Positions 34,281 through 43,717 of a stretch of 64,000 nt of DNA are shown here, piece after piece; position 1 is the stretch's first letter, and every line of letters starts with the position of its first letter. The notes beneath the pieces are model-generated. The model saw only the letters and a program-made list of their open reading frames with translations, did no database searches and had not been told where the DNA came from. Made by a program: the position numbers and the translations under genes. This DNA is from Mycolicibacterium canariasense (lineage in GTDB: Bacteria > Actinomycetota > Actinomycetes > Mycobacteriales > Mycobacteriaceae). The stretch covers positions 20,378 to 84,377 of the forward strand of contig NZ_LQOL01000033.1 in NCBI RefSeq assembly GCF_002101555.1, in the 5' to 3' direction.

Positions 34281-34438
34281 TCGAGCTCACACTCGATGCA
34301 GTCGCGTCCACATCTCGGCTCGCCGGCACAGGTACAGCCGTGCAGGGGCTGGCCGCACGAGCACCGTGGGCGAAGTTCACGGATCAGCCGGCATTCTGCA
34401 CCGGGTTCAGTGCCGGGCGCATGGTTCCGGGTGCTCAC
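34277..34438 (-). CDS. 53-aa Cys-rich mini-protein
   Basis: GTG 34438, overlapping both neighbours by 4 bases. Eight Cys, most of them in the last 30 residues (CSCGQPLHGCTCAG, CGRDCIEC). Likely a compact zinc-binding fold. Confidence 0.55.
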   Translation of the reverse strand: MSTRNHAPGTEPGAECRLIRELRPRCSCGQPLHGCTCAGEPRCGRDCIECELE

Positions 34439-34665
34439 GCCTGCCCCAGCACGATGATCTCGTCGTCGGCGTAGGTCCAGTCGATGGGCGTCCCGTCGAG
34501 ACTGCGCACCTGCCAGTGACCCGACGCGGGGTCACGCACGCCCAGGTAGGTCGCCCACTGCTCCGGGCCGGTCCAGTGATCCCAGTCGTCGTCGTGGAAA
34601 GAGATGCGATAGACACGGCCAGCAGCGGCGCTGGCGGGTTCGATCACCGATGTGGGTGTGTCCAT
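34435..34665 (-). CDS. 76-aa protein, paralogue of 30500-30739
   Basis: DDDWDHWTGPEQW and GTPIDWTYADDE match the other copy. Both copies precede strings of coupled mini-genes, so the block may have been duplicated. Confidence 0.65.
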   Translation of the reverse strand: MDTPTSVIEPASAAAGRVYRISFHDDDWDHWTGPEQWATYLGVRDPASGHWQVRSLDGTPIDWTYADDEIIVLGQA

Positions 34666-34668
34666 GGC

Positions 34669-35010
34669 TCAGTTCCCGTCGCTGTCGCCCAGTGGGGCGA
34701 AGCGTGCCCGAAATCGTGCGTTGGACAGCACTTCGAACCCGGCGGACAGCGCGACGATCCAGTCACCGTCCAGCGCCGGGACCGGACCGGTGCTGGTGGC
34801 GACGATGACCCAGCGCAGATCAGCGCTGTCCGGGTTGTCGGTGCAGCCACCGACACCGACGTTGGCCGACGGACACAGCGCCAGGATGTCGGCTTTGGTG
34901 GTCACGCCGAGCACGACGCGCACAGCATCGACGTCGACTGCTCGTGCACGGAATCGGCCGGCGACCGCCGGTGTCGGTGGTGCGGGCAGCCGAAGCGACG
35001 GGATCGTCAC
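34669..35010 (-). CDS. Hypothetical 113-aa protein
   Basis: Mixed protein with an Arg-rich first third (VAGRFRARAVDVDAVRVVLG) and two Cys (LCPSANVGVGGCTD). No domain recognised. Coupled to the next upstream gene by a 4-base overlap. Confidence 0.6.
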   Translation of the reverse strand: MTIPSLRLPAPPTPAVAGRFRARAVDVDAVRVVLGVTTKADILALCPSANVGVGGCTDNPDSADLRWVIVATSTGPVPALDGDWIVALSAGFEVLSNARFRARFAPLGDSDGN

Positions 35011-35363
35011 AGCCGGTACCTGTCATCGAGCAGCACCAGTTCGTGAACGCCGTCGGCGGCGCGCTCGAATCCGATGATGACCGGCCCGTCGTGGCCGTAG
35101 CGGGCGTAGTAGACCACCTTGTCAGCGCTGACGCGGTACTGCCCGCCCCCATAGCCGGGCAGCGGCGTATCGATCTCGGCGCTGTAGGCCTCGGCCAGCC
35201 AGGCACCGTTACGCACATCGTCGGTCGGCTCCGTCGCACTGCGGTCGTAGAACGCCCTGTGGGAATGCACGTTTCCGGAAAGTCCACGCACCGGCGCGTC
35301 ACCGAGTTCGCGAAGATGGGCGACCAGCTCCCCGAGCGTGAGCGGGACGTAGGTGGTGCTCAT
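35007..35363 (-). CDS. Hypothetical 118-aa protein
   Basis: ATG 35363. LTLGELVAHLRELGDAPVRG, GNVHSHRAFYDRSATEP, and the ending VHELVLLDDRYRL. Similar leads (LVAHLRELG, then HSHRGYY) are seen in conserved actinophage proteins of unknown role. Overlaps the mini-gene upstream by 4 bases. Confidence 0.62.
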   Translation of the reverse strand: MSTTYVPLTLGELVAHLRELGDAPVRGLSGNVHSHRAFYDRSATEPTDDVRNGAWLAEAYSAEIDTPLPGYGGGQYRVSADKVVYYARYGHDGPVIIGFERAADGVHELVLLDDRYRL

Positions 35364-35518
35364 CGCCGCGCCAGGCTCTCGCGAAGCCGGTGCATCGGCG
35401 ACCATCGACGGCGGTAGACGCGGCAACTGCAGAAGGGTGCACAGCAGTCGGTTCCGGCGCGGTGGTGCTGGTGGGAGGTGTAGCTGTGCCCGCAGCGGCG
35501 GCAGTCTGTGTGAAGCAC
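35360..35518 (-). CDS. 52-aa zinc-finger-like mini-protein
   Basis: GTG 35518 with GGGGAG upstream. Starts VLHTDCRRCGHSYTSHQHHR and continues CCAPFCSC: Cys-x2-Cys, a His cluster, then four more Cys. Six bases downstream of rIIB-like. Likely a DNA- or RNA-binding finger. Confidence 0.55.
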   Translation of the reverse strand: MLHTDCRRCGHSYTSHQHHRAGTDCCAPFCSCRVYRRRWSPMHRLRESLARR

Positions 35519-35524
35519 TGCTAT

Positions 35525-36742
<1,218 letters not shown>

Positions 36743-36786
36743 GATGTGTGTTTCCTTGTCTTTCGCGGCTTGGTCGTCCGGGCCGG

Positions 36787-38865
36787 TCAGGCGGCGTCGG
36801 CGGTGGAGTTGGGCGTTGCGGGCATCCGCGGCGGGGTGTGCACGAGATAGTCGATGAAGCCCTGCTTCTCGTTGTCGAAGGCAGAACCGCGCAGATGCTC
36901 CAGCAGCGGGTACGCGCGCCGAATCGCCGTCAACAGGTCGGTGACCTCGCGCATGTACTGGCCCGCGAGGCCGATGCTGCGTGCGCGCTCCATCACCGCG
37001 GTGTGCGCCGCTGGTACGGCCTTGCACGCAGCTTCGATCTCCGCCGCCCGGGACAGCACGGCGCGCAGCGGGTGGGTCGCGTTCACCTGCGACGCGGCGG
37101 TCGCGGCCAGCGTGAGGCGAACGCGGTCGCCGTGCCAGTAGGACTGAGAGTCGATGGCAGCGGCGACCAGTTCGGTCTCAGTCCACCCGGCGGTCTCGAC
37201 GACGAACCGCGCCTTGGCCCATTCGTGGTAGGTCTGTGCGGCAGGCACTGCGGCCAGCAGCGGCCCCGACTTACGGCGACCGAGGTATACGGCGACCGCG
37301 TTGGACCCGGCGATGCGCTGGTCGTAGGTGCGGCCGCAGTCCTCTTCGAGGTAGAAGACCGGCAGTCCCAGCGCGGCGATCTCCGCTCCGGTCAACAGCT
37401 CCTGGTGCTGCGGACGGTCATCGCTGATGACGCGCATCGTCATGTATCCGGCCAGACCGCTGCGCGGGGCGCGCGTGGTCGCGGTAGCGGCCAGCCACTC
37501 GGTGAAGCTGTAGACGGTGACGCCGGGGGTGTCGGCGCTGATCGGCCATACCTGTCCGGTGGCGGTGTCGCCCTCACCCAGGATGGGCAACTCGACACGA
37601 TCCTGGCCTTCGACGATAGGGACCACCCACCGAGCCTCGGGGTGTGTGTCGGCCATCATCGTGGCGAAGCTGCGCAGGCCGCGCCGTGCTGGCACACCGG
37701 TCACCACCACAACGTCTTTGAGCGCACGCTCAGCCGAGAGCGCGGTGAACACCACCTCGTCTTCTCCGGCGATCTTCCAGCGGCGGCGCTGGGTGCGCCG
37801 TCCCTTCTCCGACCCGTGCCGCACACCCGCGCCGGCGGGCACCGCCGCGTGGAACGGGACCGGCAGCAGATCGGCGCGGGCCACGTCACCCAGGACGCTG
37901 GCGCGCAGGGTGGCCGCAGCGTGCACGTCGGTCAGCGCCAGGGTCGCCACCTGCTCAGCCAGGTCGGCGTAGAGGACGGCGAACTCGGCCAGCGCGGCGT
38001 CCACCGCGGCCATCGTGCGTTCGGTGGCGACCACCGACTCACGGCTCGGGGTGTGGTCGAACGAACCGATGGGCAGTTCGATGACCGCGCCCTGCAACTT
38101 GGTCGCGCCGAGCACCCGATTGGTGACCTCGGGGACCGCGCTGAACAGGGTGCCGCCGGAAAGCACGGCGACGGTGCGCGCACCGGCGCGCAGGCAGCCG
38201 ACCGGGCCGATCCAGCGCAGTCCGCCGGTCAGGCTCGCGACCGGCTTGCCGTCCACCAACACCGCCCCTGCGGGGTGTGCGGACGCCACCTCGGTGATGA
38301 CTGTGTTCCACGTGTCGAGCTGGCCGGCGACCTCCACTGCGATGGTGATCGTGGTGCCGTTGGGCAGGTCGGAGGGCGAGTCGGCCAGCAGCACCTGATG
38401 GGTCAGGTCACGTGCGGCGCGCACCAGGGTGCGCCGTCCGGCCTTCACTGTGTCCACAAGGAATGATTCAGCAAGGGTCAGAGCGGATTTCGCGCCGACA
38501 CCGAGTCCGCCGATCTGGTCGTTGCTGTCGCGCTTGGTCGAGGCGGCGAACGCCAGGAACGTGTCTTCGACCTCGGCTGCCGACATGCCTACCCCGGCGT
38601 CGGCGACGACGAGGTTGGGTTCCAGCTCGGTGGGGCTGGTGATGCGCACTGGCGCGGCGCTGCCTGCGGCGCGGGTGGCGTCCACGGCATTGGAGACGTA
38701 CTCGCGGACCACTGCCAGTCGGCGGTCGGCGTAGAGGTTGATGAGGATGTCCATCATGCGCCGCGCGCCTTCGGGGTCCACGCGACTCGCCATCGTCGGC
38801 GCGGCGTCGGCGGCGTCGCCAGCGGTGACCAGCGTGGAGGCGGGGGCGGGAAGGCGCATCGTCAA
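36787..38865 (-). CDS. RIIA-like GHKL ATPase
   Basis: 692 aa. The N-terminal 160 residues are a GHKL ATPase: VREYVSNAVDAT (Glu55, Asn59), VVADAGVGMS (Asp89) and GGLGVGAKSAL, the architecture of phage RIIA proteins (also related to Hsp90/MutL). The remainder is long and helical/beta, as in T4 RIIA, which is of similar size. The rIIB-like gene follows, the same order as in T4. The palindromic operator at 38889-38907 is 23 bp upstream of the ATG. Likely role: membrane-associated resistance to phage exclusion or abortive infection. Confidence 0.75.
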   Translation of the reverse strand: MTMRLPAPASTLVTAGDAADAAPTMASRVDPEGARRMMDILINLYADRRLAVVREYVSNAVDATRAAGSAAPVRITSPTELEPNLVVADAGVGMSAAEVEDTFLAFAASTKRDSNDQIGGLGVGAKSALTLAESFLVDTVKAGRRTLVRAARDLTHQVLLADSPSDLPNGTTITIAVEVAGQLDTWNTVITEVASAHPAGAVLVDGKPVASLTGGLRWIGPVGCLRAGARTVAVLSGGTLFSAVPEVTNRVLGATKLQGAVIELPIGSFDHTPSRESVVATERTMAAVDAALAEFAVLYADLAEQVATLALTDVHAAATLRASVLGDVARADLLPVPFHAAVPAGAGVRHGSEKGRRTQRRRWKIAGEDEVVFTALSAERALKDVVVVTGVPARRGLRSFATMMADTHPEARWVVPIVEGQDRVELPILGEGDTATGQVWPISADTPGVTVYSFTEWLAATATTRAPRSGLAGYMTMRVISDDRPQHQELLTGAEIAALGLPVFYLEEDCGRTYDQRIAGSNAVAVYLGRRKSGPLLAAVPAAQTYHEWAKARFVVETAGWTETELVAAAIDSQSYWHGDRVRLTLAATAASQVNATHPLRAVLSRAAEIEAACKAVPAAHTAVMERARSIGLAGQYMREVTDLLTAIRRAYPLLEHLRGSAFDNEKQGFIDYLVHTPPRMPATPNSTADAA

Positions 38866-38888
38866 AACTCCTGTTTGGGGTGTGGATC

Positions 38889-38907
38889 GTTCTCTGTTTT
38901 AGAGAAT
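38889..38907. promoter_or_regulatory. Palindromic operator, site 5 (rIIA-like gene)
   Basis: GTTCTCT-GTTTT-AGAGAAT, one arm mismatch. On the minus strand TGTATTCT is an extended -10 promoter, so the repressor site overlaps it. Confidence 0.7.
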
Positions 38908-38952
38908 ACATGCGACCACCGACAAGTGCGAACACTCATCCAACGGTGCTGC

Positions 38953-39273
38953 TCATCCGTCGTTTTCGGCCAGGATTCCGTCGTCGACGAGCCACTGCAC
39001 GAGGTTGGCCGCGACCGTCGGAGTGTGCGGCCAACCCAACGCGCGCAGGTCGTCGTGGGGACCGGGAATGCGGCGCTCGATGGCCGGCTCCAGCACCTCA
39101 ATGCACCATGTGACCGGATCGGTGCCCCACTGCTCGGGACCGAGACCGGTCAGCACCGCCGCGGCGAACTGCCGTGCCACACAGTCGCGGTCGGGCCAAC
39201 CGAGATCATCGGCACTGCGGCCCTCCAGAAACATCGCCGCCTGCGCAGCCGCTCGTGATGTGGTGACAGACAT
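38953..39273 (-). CDS. Hypothetical 106-aa protein
   Basis: ATG 39273 with GAGGAG upstream. Helical N-terminus (AAAQAAMFLEGRSADDLGWP) and acidic C-terminus. Trp-rich middle (EQWGTDPVTWCIEVL). No family recognised. Confidence 0.62.
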   Translation of the reverse strand: MSVTTSRAAAQAAMFLEGRSADDLGWPDRDCVARQFAAAVLTGLGPEQWGTDPVTWCIEVLEPAIERRIPGPHDDLRALGWPHTPTVAANLVQWLVDDGILAENDG

Positions 39274-39363
39274 CGCTTCTCCTCGGGTAGGCCGGGCGCG
39301 GTGAGTCCATCAGCCGCCGGTCCCGCGCACCTACCCGCGCGGACCGACACGCCGAGACGAGCG

Positions 39364-39374
39364 GGGACGTGACA
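39364..39374 (+). promoter_or_regulatory. GGGACGTGACA element, reversed relative to the nearest genes
   Basis: Exact 11-mer between two leftward genes but oriented rightward. It is the intergenic exception to the rule that the motif points at the next gene. Confidence 0.45.
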
Positions 39375-39383
39375 GTTCGCTCA

Positions 39384-39803
39384 TCAAACACAGTCCTGGT
39401 GGACCGTCCAGGCGGGCAACCATCCCGGGACCGTCGCAGGCAGCACGGGCACCAGCGGGTCCGACTCAGTCCCGGTCACAGCTGGGGAGCACGTCGCCGA
39501 TGCAGCATTCGCGCAGGTGGCCACCACAGGCTCAGCTGCGCAAACCGACTCAGTCTCGGTTGCACCGGTTTTCGCCTTGGAGGCCAGTGCCGCGGCGAAG
39601 TCCAAGATTGCGGCGCGGTCACCGGCTGTCACATCACCGATCGCGCACAGTGTCACGTCCTGCGCGTAGCTCGGATCGGCCATCGCTGGGTTCGATGTCC
39701 ACCCCCACTGGTCGTGGGCCATACCTTTGTCACGCACCGGGCGATACCAGGTGTTGCCGTTCGAATCGGTGCGCGCAGGGAACTGCGTCGCGACACTGCT
39801 CAT
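39384..39803 (-). CDS. Hypothetical 139-aa protein
   Basis: N-terminal half: FPARTDSNGNTWYRPVRDKG, HDQWGWTSNPAMADPSYAQD, Trp/Asn-rich. The second half is Ala/Thr/Pro-rich with three Cys. No signal peptide. Overlaps the mini-gene upstream by 4 bases. Unknown. Confidence 0.6.
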   Translation of the reverse strand: MSSVATQFPARTDSNGNTWYRPVRDKGMAHDQWGWTSNPAMADPSYAQDVTLCAIGDVTAGDRAAILDFAAALASKAKTGATETESVCAAEPVVATCANAASATCSPAVTGTESDPLVPVLPATVPGWLPAWTVHQDCV

Positions 39804-39913
39804 GCGACGCCGCAGCGTTCACGCAACTCACGCCACACCGAGCACTCTTGGAGATGCTGCTGATCGACCACCGCGCCGCACCCCTCGCAGTACAGGTCGT
39901 CGGAGGCGTACAT
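39800..39913 (-). CDS. 37-aa Cys-rich mini-protein
   Basis: ATG 39913 with ATGA overlaps on both sides. CEGCGAVVDQQHLQEC makes a short zinc-finger-like unit. Real by position; function unknown. Confidence 0.55.
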   Translation of the reverse strand: MYASDDLYCEGCGAVVDQQHLQECSVWRELRERCGVA

Positions 39914-40239
39914 CACGACGCCACGATTCGTTCGACCTGCATCCCGGCCCCCAGGCACGCCGTGTCCTGCCCGCCGTGCGGAGACACCACCCAGCCGGCG
40001 CCGACATCGAACGCCGACACCTCCTCCCCGCAACAGGGGCACACAGCAGTGCCCTGCGGGTAGTGCGACAGATGCCAGTGAGCGGCGTCCGGGCACAGGT
40101 ACGGGTGCAGCTGCTCGTACCGGTCCCCACGCGCCTGGACGGCGCCCCGGATGGTCTCGGCGCCGGCCAACGCCGCGTCGCTGGATTCGAACCGCCGCTT
40201 GGTGACGAACCGGCACGGGGCGGTCATCGGTGCGCTCAC
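39913..40239 (-). CDS. 108-aa protein with zinc-type motif
   Basis: GTG 40239 overlaps the upstream stop. Basic N-terminus (CRFVTKRRFESSDAALAGA), then CPDAAHWHLSHYPQ and CPCCGEEVS. The CPDAAHWHLSH stretch resembles the 'HxxxCxxCxxWH' proteins common in actinophages. Unknown role. Confidence 0.6.
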   Translation of the reverse strand: MSAPMTAPCRFVTKRRFESSDAALAGAETIRGAVQARGDRYEQLHPYLCPDAAHWHLSHYPQGTAVCPCCGEEVSAFDVGAGWVVSPHGGQDTACLGAGMQVERIVAS

Positions 40240-40508
40240 CGGTCCAGTCCCGCGATCACGGCGTCGAGCCAGTCTTCGGCGGGGTCGCGGGTGCGGTCCC
40301 ATTCCCAGCTGTCGAGCGTGCCGGCCATCGGCAGACCGCCGCGTGGCGGCAGCCGATTACCGCTGATCCTCAGCACCACCACGGCGCCGGAAGCATCACG
40401 CCGGGCGCTCACCGTGTGTGGGCGAAAGCGGATCTCAGGGGCATGCCTCGGTGACATGTCGGCCACCTGCCCGGGTTGTAGTGGACAGGCCTCCCAGTCG
40501 CTGAGCAT
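40236..40508 (-). CDS. Hypothetical 90-aa protein
   Basis: Strand-rich centre (IRFRPHTVSARRDASGAVVV) and acidic C-terminus (DPAEDWLDAVIAGLDR). No motif. Overlaps the previous entry by 4 bases. The 136 bp upstream (40509-40644) show no gene I trust. Confidence 0.55.
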   Translation of the reverse strand: MLSDWEACPLQPGQVADMSPRHAPEIRFRPHTVSARRDASGAVVVLRISGNRLPPRGGLPMAGTLDSWEWDRTRDPAEDWLDAVIAGLDR

Positions 40509-40644
40509 TCGCGCACCCCGTCTGTCGTTCCGCGGGCCATGTGCCCGAACAGGCGCATTTCAGCCGCCGTTGCGCTGTTCGACCAACCCGCACGCACCGA
40601 CACGCCGACCGTGCCCGCCGCGGTAATGCCGCGGCTCACAGGTC

Positions 40645-41484
40645 TCAACGGCGCAGCGGCGCCCGGCACGTCGTGAACAACAGCGGACTGGGCCTCCAGA
40701 GCCACCGGTCCGGCACATCGCGCTGCGAGGCGGCGACCGTGGCGCACACCGCCGCCATGTCGTCGGCCAGGTACCAGTCCGACGACCACGCAGCATTCGC
40801 CTCGACGATCTTCCACCCGGGCGGCCCCGTCGCCGGCGCAGCGCACCAGCCGATGTCGAGCACCACCGCGGGCGGGACATCGAGTCCGGCGTCGAGCACC
40901 GACTGCAGCCAGCCGCGACCTTCGCGATCGCAAGTGCGCATCTGCCGCTGCGGCCACACCTGCCGGTCGACGTCAACGAAGTACGGACTGGACGCGACCA
41001 CCTGCCCGTCACGGACCCAGCACCGCAGCTCGTAGGCGAACTGCACCGGCGTGGACAGCTGGACGGGCTCGTCGACGGGCAGTCGCGCACACGCATCGGC
41101 CAGCTCCCGCGGGGTGCGCACTGCTGCCGCGAAACAGTCGTGCTTGGACTCCGGCAACTTCGCGAACACCGACGACCCGACACCTGTTGCCGTCTCGGCG
41201 ACGGCACCTGCTGTGCGCGTGACTATTTCGCGCCCGGTCACCGCGACAGGCAACGTGTCGAGCCAGCGCGGCCCCGCCGAGGACAACCGCAGCTGCGGGT
41301 AGCGCGTCGTCGCCGCTGCGGCCCAGGCCCCCGGGCACCAGAACAATGCGCAGGGATCGTCGGCACCATCGAGGTCCATGCCGAAATGCTGACGGGCTGC
41401 GGTGTGCTCGCACAGCTGCTGCACGCGCCAGTTGGCGTGCGTCACCACTGTCAGCTCTGCGATGACCGGCGCGGGGATGGGCAC
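40645..41484 (-). CDS. R2K-type ATP-grasp domain protein
   Basis: 279 aa from GTG 41484. ATP-grasp features of the R2K group: VFAKLPESKHDCF, YELRCWVRDGQVVASSPYFV, and VVLDIGWC followed by GWKIVEANAAWSSDWY, where the Glu-x-Asn binds metal-ATP. These enzymes ligate carboxylates to amines; the R2K clade is common in phages and mobile elements and has been predicted to modify peptides or proteins. No peptide substrate gene is recognised next to it. Confidence 0.62.
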   Translation of the reverse strand: MPIPAPVIAELTVVTHANWRVQQLCEHTAARQHFGMDLDGADDPCALFWCPGAWAAAATTRYPQLRLSSAGPRWLDTLPVAVTGREIVTRTAGAVAETATGVGSSVFAKLPESKHDCFAAAVRTPRELADACARLPVDEPVQLSTPVQFAYELRCWVRDGQVVASSPYFVDVDRQVWPQRQMRTCDREGRGWLQSVLDAGLDVPPAVVLDIGWCAAPATGPPGWKIVEANAAWSSDWYLADDMAAVCATVAASQRDVPDRWLWRPSPLLFTTCRAPLRR

Positions 41485-41710
41485 GGGATCGGGCTCCTCT
41501 GTTCGGCGCGGACGGTAGCGCCGTGGGCAGCAGTGCCCGCAACCGGGCGCGGAGATGGGCGAGGACACACTCGCTCGCACAAAAGGTCAGAGGTGCATCC
41601 GGTGATGTATTGGTTCAGATTTCAGGAGAGTCCGGTATTCGATCTTCGCGGTCGACACGGCTCTCTGCTTTCGAGCGGCCGGCCGGCGCCCGCCGGCGTT
41701 TTGAATCGGC

Positions 41711-41721
41711 GGGACGTGACA
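41711..41721 (+). promoter_or_regulatory. GGGACGTGACA element upstream of the 41855 unit
   Basis: Exact 11-mer 134 bp before the ATG at 41855 and pointing toward it; the longest leader of the set. Confidence 0.55.
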
Positions 41722-41752
41722 GCAGCAGCAGCGCTGCCGTCAGAGTCAGGTG

Positions 41753-41768
41753 AACTTTCCGGAAAGTT
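41753..41768. promoter_or_regulatory. Perfect 16-bp palindrome AACTTTCCGGAAAGTT
   Basis: Fully self-complementary 16-mer between the GGGACGTGACA element and the 41855 gene, 86 bp before the start codon. Looks like an operator for a dimeric regulator. Seen once in this window. Confidence 0.6.
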
Positions 41769-41854
41769 GCCCCTCACGCGCCGCGCACCCGCGGACACCG
41801 GACCGGCTGACACCGTGTCGGCGCACAGCCGCCCACAGCGAAAGGACCCATCCC

Positions 41855-42085
41855 ATGCAGATCACCGTGGACTTCACCGATCTCTATGACGGCAGCGAGT
41901 ACAAGCGCACCGAAACCTTCGACGTGGAACCACCATCCGGGGATCTCGACGACTGGGCCTACGACAACATCTTTCCCCGCACCGGTGACGGCCGCGCCCA
42001 CGAACGAGCCGCATACTTCGCCACGATCACCGTCTTCGCCGATCGCCCCGACCTGGTGGGCCGCGAATTCGAATGGGGCCTGTGA
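41855..42085 (+). CDS. Hypothetical 76-aa acidic protein
   Basis: AAAGGA precedes ATG 41855. MQITVDFTDLYDGSEYKRTE, strands with Asp/Glu throughout, a Trp/Tyr pair in the middle. First of four coupled genes. Unknown. Confidence 0.62.
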   Translation: MQITVDFTDLYDGSEYKRTETFDVEPPSGDLDDWAYDNIFPRTGDGRAHERAAYFATITVFADRPDLVGREFEWGL

Positions 42086-42303
42086 TGCGAAAGACCACAG
42101 TGTTCGATCTGTGCGAGACACACAGCAGCCTCGGAGGAGGACGACGCACCGCCGAGATTGTCTGTGAGGGAGGACCCGCCTACGCCGGTCCGTGCTCCCC
42201 GCAGCTGTGCCGCGTCCTGCCCGGGACCGACTTCTACGGCGACCACTGCACCGACGAGGAATTCACCGATCTGGTCGCGAAATGGGAAGTGAACGCGAAG
42301 TGA
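42085..42303 (+). CDS. Hypothetical 72-aa Cys-containing protein
   Basis: TGATG overlap. Five Cys spread over the length (FDLCETHSS, IVCEGGP, GPCSPQLCRV, DHCTDEE), perhaps a zinc site. Unknown. Confidence 0.6.
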   Translation: MRKTTVFDLCETHSSLGGGRRTAEIVCEGGPAYAGPCSPQLCRVLPGTDFYGDHCTDEEFTDLVAKWEVNAK

Positions 42304-42497
42304 TCGCCGACACCGACACCTACCCCGGATACGTCTTCGTCCGCGACGCCCAGGCAGAGTTGAACGTCACCCTCGACGCGCGGCTGACACCGGACCAGGC
42401 GCGGGTCATCGCCGGCAACCTGGAACGCGAGGGCAAGCACACCGTCGCTGCTGAGGGACTGCGCCGCGCCGCTGACGAAGCGGAGCGCAAAGCCTGA
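42300..42497 (+). CDS. Hypothetical 65-aa helical protein
   Basis: GTGA overlap. C-terminal helices rich in Ala, Arg and Glu (GNLEREGKHTVAAEGLRRAA). Unknown. Confidence 0.6.
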   Translation: MIADTDTYPGYVFVRDAQAELNVTLDARLTPDQARVIAGNLEREGKHTVAAEGLRRAADEAERKA

Positions 42498-42724
42498 TGC
42501 CACTCCCCCGCTATCCCAACGATCTTCACCCCGATTACCCGGTGGCCACCGTCTACACCGCCGACGGTCAGCCCTACGACTACGTCGACCACAACGAGCC
42601 GGCACGGTCCTACGCCGCGTGCGGGTACCACGTGAAAGTCCACTCCGGCCATGGCAACTACAGCCGAGAGGAGCTGCAGGAGGCCGTCGACCACGAACTG
42701 GCCGGATCCCGCCTGCGCCGCTGA
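42497..42724 (+). CDS. Hypothetical 75-aa protein
   Basis: TGATG overlap; last of four coupled genes. Tyr/Pro-rich start (PLPRYPNDLHPDYPVATVYT) and a C-terminal acidic helix. The next 288 bp to 43012 hold a CAG-rich low-complexity stretch and no gene I can support. Confidence 0.6.
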   Translation: MPLPRYPNDLHPDYPVATVYTADGQPYDYVDHNEPARSYAACGYHVKVHSGHGNYSREELQEAVDHELAGSRLRR

Positions 42725-43012
42725 ATACCGGCGAGATCCCGGGACCGAGAGACCGCCGGTGCACCAGCCGTGTTAATCGGGGCGATGCGCCGGCCCCAGC
42801 CCCAGCAGCAGCAGCAGCTAGTCCCCCGTGGCCGAAGTGGCGCAACCCATCGACGCGACGGGGGCGGCGGTGAAGGTGCCGGCGCCGCGCATTGCAGCAG
42901 CCGTGCGATGAGGATCCGGAGCCCGCGCGGGGAACGCGCTCAACTCGCGACTTAGCTGCCGGGCGAACAGGTTGCGGGCGCTACAGGCACCGGCGCTTTG
43001 CGCAGCGAGTTG

Positions 43013-43267
43013 TCAGTTAGCCAGGTAGCGGTCCAAAGCATCCTGCAGAGCTTGCTCCAGGCTCACACCTTCACGCTCTGCGCGAAGTCGTAGCCGCGCC
43101 GCTACTTCTCCTGGAACCCAGACTGGGCAGCCGGATGGCACGCCCACTTCTCCCGCGGCGGGTCCCCACTCCAGTTCCCCGACTGTGTATTCGTGGTTCT
43201 CTACTGCGCGGCTGAATTGTGCGTAGTACGCGTCGTCGCGCACCGGATGATCAGAACTCGTTGTCAC
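43013..43267 (-). CDS. Ribbon-helix-helix antitoxin-like protein
   Basis: 84 aa from GTG 43267. The C-terminus (PGEVAARLRLRAEREGVSLE followed by QALQDALDRYLAN) matches a ribbon-helix-helix or CopG/ParD-type pattern. It lies 13 bp after the putative toxin, the reverse of the usual antitoxin-first order but seen in BrnT/BrnA-like pairs. The antitoxin would bind the toxin and repress the operon. Confidence 0.55.
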   Translation of the reverse strand: MTTSSDHPVRDDAYYAQFSRAVENHEYTVGELEWGPAAGEVGVPSGCPVWVPGEVAARLRLRAEREGVSLEQALQDALDRYLAN

Positions 43268-43280
43268 CGCTGAATCCCTT

Positions 43281-43625
43281 CTACCCGAGTGGCCAGTCGA
43301 TGGGCTCGGTCTGCGGGCCAACGTACGGACGCTGCCCCGAGAGCATTCCCCGCAAGTCTAGCGATCCGCGGCTGATCCGAAACAGGTCTTCGGCCACAGC
43401 CTTGGTCAACAACATCGCATGAAAAACTTCCACCCGCTCGGTCTCTTCGGTCGCAACCTCAATCCATGGTTCGCCCCCGATCCGTCCCACATACATGTAT
43501 GCGTTCGCAGTGGGGTCGAAGGCGGCATTGATCGGGTACCGGGTGATGAAGTGCTCGATGACCGACCTGATCTCGGCGTCCGTGACACTGTGCTGCCGCG
43601 CTGTCGGCTTCACTACGACCTGCAT
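43281..43625 (-). CDS. Putative toxin of a BrnT-like TA pair
   Basis: 114 aa from ATG 43625. VTDAEIRSVIEHFITRYPIN, a strand YMYVGRIGGEPWIEVATEE, and VFHAMLLTKAV. This helix, then strand with EV, then HAM arrangement resembles a small actinobacterial toxin family found beside RHH antitoxins, related to BrnT ribonucleases. The catalytic site is not certain. Likely a maintenance module next to the replication region. Confidence 0.5.
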   Translation of the reverse strand: MQVVVKPTARQHSVTDAEIRSVIEHFITRYPINAAFDPTANAYMYVGRIGGEPWIEVATEETERVEVFHAMLLTKAVAEDLFRISRGSLDLRGMLSGQRPYVGPQTEPIDWPLG

Positions 43626-43717
43626 GGGCGGCAAACTAAGCTCACGCACCCAACACCGCTGCGCCGCGGCGCGACGCCACTTCGCGGCATGGGTGTGCCG
43701 CCCAGTCGTGCGGCCGC

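Larger units (their letters stand above)
41485..41854. other. 370-bp divergent intergenic region with two regulatory signals
   Basis: No gene is supported here. It separates the leftward ATP-grasp gene from a rightward four-gene unit, and holds the GGGACGTGACA element (41711-41721) and a perfect 16-bp palindrome (41753-41768). Confidence 0.6.

Noticed and set aside
40509..40644. Possible small leftward gene before the 90-aa gene
   Set aside because: Two frames are open but neither has a ribosome site, a motif or distinct codon bias.
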